From an uncultured Novosphingobium sp. (GTDB taxonomy: Bacteria > Pseudomonadota > Alphaproteobacteria > Sphingomonadales > Sphingomonadaceae): a stretch of 7,617 nt of DNA. Where the stretch lies: NCBI GenBank assembly GCA_937860195.1, contig CALMBN010000256.1, forward strand, positions 1 through 7,617, written 5' to 3'. The translations under genes and the position numbers were made by a program. Below are positions 5,135-7,617 of the stretch, piece after piece (position 1 is the first letter of the stretch; each line of letters begins with the position of its first letter). Below the pieces are notes generated by a model. That model was not told where the DNA came from. It saw only the letters and a list, made by a program, of their open reading frames with translations, and did no database searches.

Positions 5135-7069
5135 ATGACTCGCGCCGATCGTCCTGACCAACCCAATGGTTCCGACCGTTTCAACGAGGATCGGGCGACC
5201 TATACGATGAAGGGCGGCCAGCCGGATCTCGAAGCCGGAGTGGCGGCGATCCGCGAGGTTCAGGCGACGCTGCGGCCCAAGCCCGGGGTTTATCGCATGC
5301 TCGATGCGCGCGGCGACGTGCTGTACGTTGGCAAGGCCCGGGCGCTCAAGAACCGGGTCGCGAATTACCTCCAGGTAGACCGCCTGCCGCTGCGCTTGAA
5401 GCGGATGGTCAGTCAGACCCGCAGCATGACTATCGTTACCACCAATTCAGAGGCTGAGGCGCTGTTGCTGGAAGCGCAACTGATCAAGCGCTATCGCCCG
5501 CCCTACAACGTTTTGCTGCGCGACGATAAAAGCTTCCCGTTCATCCTGCTGCGCGCCGAACATGACTTTCCCCGGATCACCAAGCATCGCGGCGCACGGC
5601 GGGCCATTGGCAATTATTACGGACCGTTCGCCAGCGCCGGATCGGTCAACACCACGATCAATGCGCTGCAAAAGCTGTTCCTGCTGCGGTCTTGCACCGA
5701 CAGCTTTTTCGCGCGGCGTGACCGGCCATGCCTGCTCTATCAGATCAAACGCTGCTCGGCGCCCTGCGTCGGGCGGATCGATGTCGCGGGCTATAACGAG
5801 CTGGTCAGCGAAGCGAAGGACTTCCTTGGCGGCAAAAGCTCCGACGTGCAGGCCAAGCTGAACATGCAGATGGAAGCAGCGGCGGCGGCGCTCGATTTTG
5901 AAACCGCCGCAATCCTGCGTGACCGGCTGCGTGCCGCGACCTTCATTCAGGGCAGCCAGGCGATCAATGCCGAAGGATTGGGCAGCGCCGACATCTTCGC
6001 GATTGCCGAATTGAGCGGCCAGTTCGGGGTGCAGGCGTTCTTCATTCGTGGCGGACAGAACTGGGGCCACCGCGCGTTCTTTCCGGGCCATACCGAAGGG
6101 CTGGCCGCCGAAGAGGTGCTGACCAGCTTCCTGGCCCAGTTTTATGAGGAAGTCCCCCCGCCGAGGACAATCCTGCTCGATCGCAAGCTGCCGGAGGCGG
6201 CGCTGCTGGCCGAGGCCTTTGCCGGGCCGGCCGGGGGCAAGGTCGAGCTGTCTGTTCCCCAGCGCGGCGACCGGCGGCGCTTGATGGAGCAAGCCAGCCG
6301 CAACGCGGTTGAGGCGCTGGAGCGCCGCGCGGCCGAAAGCGGGACCAAGGCCCGGCTGGGCCGCGAACTCGCCGAATTCCTCGAACTGCCCGAACCGCCG
6401 CAGCGGATCGAGGTTTACGACAACAGCCATATTCAGGGCACCGCAGCGCTGGGCGCGATGATCGTTTCGGGGCCAGAAGGCTTCATCAAAGGCCAGTATC
6501 GCAAGTGGAACATCAAGACCGCGCAAACCAACGATGACTTCGCGATGATGCGCGAAGTGTTCGGGCGGCGGTTTGCCCGCGCGCAAGATGAGGACCCGGA
6601 CCGCGACGGCGGCATGTGGCCCGATCTGGTGCTGATCGACGGCGGCAAGGGCCATATGTCGGCGGTCAAGGATGCGCTCGAGGAACTGGGGATCGAGGAC
6701 GTTCCCCTGATCGCGATCGCCAAAGGTCCGCACCACGGCCGCGAGGGGCGCGAAGTATTCCACTTTCCCGACGGGCGCGAAAAAATGCTGCCCGAAAATT
6801 CCCCGCTGCTGTTCCACCTTCAGCGGATGCGCGACGAGGTCCACCGCTTCGCCATCGGCGCCCACCGCGACAAGCGCAGCCGCGCGATGACGGCCTCACC
6901 GCTCGATGAAGTCCCGGGCGTTGGTCCTGCCCGCAAGCGCGCGCTGCTGCTGCATTTTGGCACGGCGGGCGGGGTCAGGGCGGCTTCGCTGGAAGACTTG
7001 CAGCGCGCGCCGGGGGTTAGCGCGGCGGTGGCGCAGACGGTGTATGATTTTTATCATGCGGGTGGGTGA
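5135..7069 (+). CDS. uvrC: UvrABC system protein C, excision nuclease subunit
   Basis: A 644-residue UvrC from ATG 5135; it makes the two incisions around a UvrB-bound DNA lesion in nucleotide excision repair. The GIY-YIG nuclease domain spans about residues 47-130 (GVYRML..VLYVGKARALKNRV). Four cysteines at 187, 199, 207 and 211 have the same 12/8/4 spacing as the reported iron-sulfur ligands of E. coli UvrC. The UVR helix pair that binds UvrB is near 238-270. The RNase H-like nuclease has VYDNSH (427-432), LIDGGKGH (500-507) and DEVHRFAI (567-574) carrying the catalytic Asp, Asp and His. The tail is a double helix-hairpin-helix (about 591-642). Possible starts are TTG 5105 (inside yoeB), ATG 5135 and ATG 5207. 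I prefer 5135, 4 bases after the toxin stop, despite no ribosome binding site; the first 24 residues are polar and probably disordered. Confidence 0.95.
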   Translation: MTRADRPDQPNGSDRFNEDRATYTMKGGQPDLEAGVAAIREVQATLRPKPGVYRMLDARGDVLYVGKARALKNRVANYLQVDRLPLRLKRMVSQTRSMTIVTTNSEAEALLLEAQLIKRYRPPYNVLLRDDKSFPFILLRAEHDFPRITKHRGARRAIGNYYGPFASAGSVNTTINALQKLFLLRSCTDSFFARRDRPCLLYQIKRCSAPCVGRIDVAGYNELVSEAKDFLGGKSSDVQAKLNMQMEAAAAALDFETAAILRDRLRAATFIQGSQAINAEGLGSADIFAIAELSGQFGVQAFFIRGGQNWGHRAFFPGHTEGLAAEEVLTSFLAQFYEEVPPPRTILLDRKLPEAALLAEAFAGPAGGKVELSVPQRGDRRRLMEQASRNAVEALERRAAESGTKARLGRELAEFLELPEPPQRIEVYDNSHIQGTAALGAMIVSGPEGFIKGQYRKWNIKTAQTNDDFAMMREVFGRRFARAQDEDPDRDGGMWPDLVLIDGGKGHMSAVKDALEELGIEDVPLIAIAKGPHHGREGREVFHFPDGREKMLPENSPLLFHLQRMRDEVHRFAIGAHRDKRSRAMTASPLDEVPGVGPARKRALLLHFGTAGGVRAASLEDLQRAPGVSAAVAQTVYDFYHAGG

Positions 7070-7075
7070 GGGGGT

Positions 7076-7617
7076 TCAGCTCCAGACCAGCGATAGCGGG
7101 TAGAGTGCGATCAACCAAACCAGGCATCCCACAATTACCCGGCGATCCTTGGCAAACATGGCAAACGCTGCGACCGGAAAAAGCGTCCAGGTAATAACGA
7201 GTGTTCGAATGTCGCCGAACGGGGATAGACCAACGAAGCTGATCGTTAGCGCCAACAAGGCGATGTTGCAAAAGACTGCACCGCCCAGCACCAATCCCCG
7301 AATGCGATCAAAATGGGCTTCAAAATCCACTTCGTTGTCGCTCGGGAACACCAGCGCGGCGCAGACGTAATAAGTTCCGGTGACGACAAAACCGCCAAAC
7401 ATCAGTGGCCAGCTGACCTGCAGCTTATCACGCAAAGACCAACCATACATCCAGAACGACACTACATCGCAGGCGACGAACAAGCCCAGCAAAGTGGTTG
7501 CCCAGCCGATCTGCGAAATATGGCGGTTCTTGATCGCGCGCGCCAGCCCGCTCAATCCCTCGGTCAAGGCTAAACCAAGCAGCAGGCCGAACAGCGTGAA
7601 GGCGATCTCGTAGCGGG
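7076..7617 (-). CDS. multi-pass membrane protein, 5' end beyond the window (partial)
   Basis: The frame is open from TGA at 7076-7078 to the right edge, giving 179 visible residues with the start outside the window. An internal TTG at 7567 is not the start: upstream residues YEIAFTLFGLLLGLALTEGL continue a transmembrane helix. Six hydrophobic segments are visible, including GWATTLLGLFVACDVVSFW, LMFGGFVVTGTYYVC, GLVLGGAVFCNIALLALT, LVITWTLFPVAAFAMF and the C-terminal VIVGCLVWLIALYPLSLVW, with a charged acidic loop (PSDNEVDFEAHFDRIR) between the third and fourth. No enzyme or transporter motif is visible and I do not recognise a named family. It converges on uvrC with 6 bases between the stops and no terminator, so the two transcripts must overlap. 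Confidence 0.75.
   Translation of the reverse strand, partial: RYEIAFTLFGLLLGLALTEGLSGLARAIKNRHISQIGWATTLLGLFVACDVVSFWMYGWSLRDKLQVSWPLMFGGFVVTGTYYVCAALVFPSDNEVDFEAHFDRIRGLVLGGAVFCNIALLALTISFVGLSPFGDIRTLVITWTLFPVAAFAMFAKDRRVIVGCLVWLIALYPLSLVWS

Noticed and set aside
5447..6865. 472-codon open frame on the minus strand opposite uvrC
   Set aside because: It lies wholly antisense to a strongly supported uvrC, and its translation is low-complexity with no recognisable motif. It is explained by GC-rich codon bias that removes stops from the opposite frame.
7076..7567. TTG at 7567 as start of the right-edge membrane protein
   Set aside because: The frame stays open to the window end and the upstream residues complete a transmembrane helix, so the true start lies outside the window.
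1..7617. CRISPR array, tRNA, insertion sequence or prophage genes
   Set aside because: No regularly spaced repeats, cloverleaf-like sequence, transposase or phage proteins were seen on either strand; all long coding frames are accounted for by the listed genes.

Overview
The window looks like chromosomal DNA of an alphaproteobacterium, most likely a sphingomonad or erythrobacter-type member of Sphingomonadales. This is inferred from high GC content, strongly GC-biased third codon positions, short GC-rich hairpins of a kind I associate with intergenic spaces in that group, and the style of the proteins. No rRNA, tRNA, CRISPR array, insertion sequence or prophage gene is visible. The gene set is eight genes: seven complete and one cut by the right edge.

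Left part (1-2117). A GC hairpin at the edge is followed by a minus-strand fatty acid hydroxylase / sterol desaturase family membrane enzyme. Across a 171-base divergent spacer with small repeats lie two plus-strand genes for exported, charged, low-complexity proteins. They are paralogs of each other and are separated by an 88-base gap containing a long hairpin. I do not recognise a named family for them; they are the least explained genes here.

Middle part (2118-4495, minus strand). A wax ester synthase/diacylglycerol acyltransferase (WS/DGAT) begins with TTG behind a good Shine-Dalgarno sequence. It overlaps the following alpha/beta hydrolase gene by ATGA, so the two are very likely translationally coupled. 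Together they suggest neutral-lipid synthesis and turnover, or acyl-ester modification.

Right part (4496-7617). Divergent from the acyltransferase is a yefM-yoeB type II toxin-antitoxin module. It has a readable promoter (TTGACA, 17 bp, CATAAA) and an operator made of two tandem 12-bp repeats carrying TGTACA and TGTGCA cores, and its antitoxin message is probably leaderless. The antitoxin and toxin overlap by 4 bases (GTGA). The nucleotide excision repair gene uvrC begins 4 bases after the toxin stop, with no ribosome binding site of its own, so it is probably at least partly transcribed and translated with the toxin-antitoxin pair. A six-helix membrane protein gene runs convergently into uvrC with a gap of 6 bases and is cut by the window edge.

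The most interesting items are the fusion of a self-regulated toxin-antitoxin operon to uvrC, the leaderless operator-promoter, and the tandem exported paralogs with an intercistronic hairpin.
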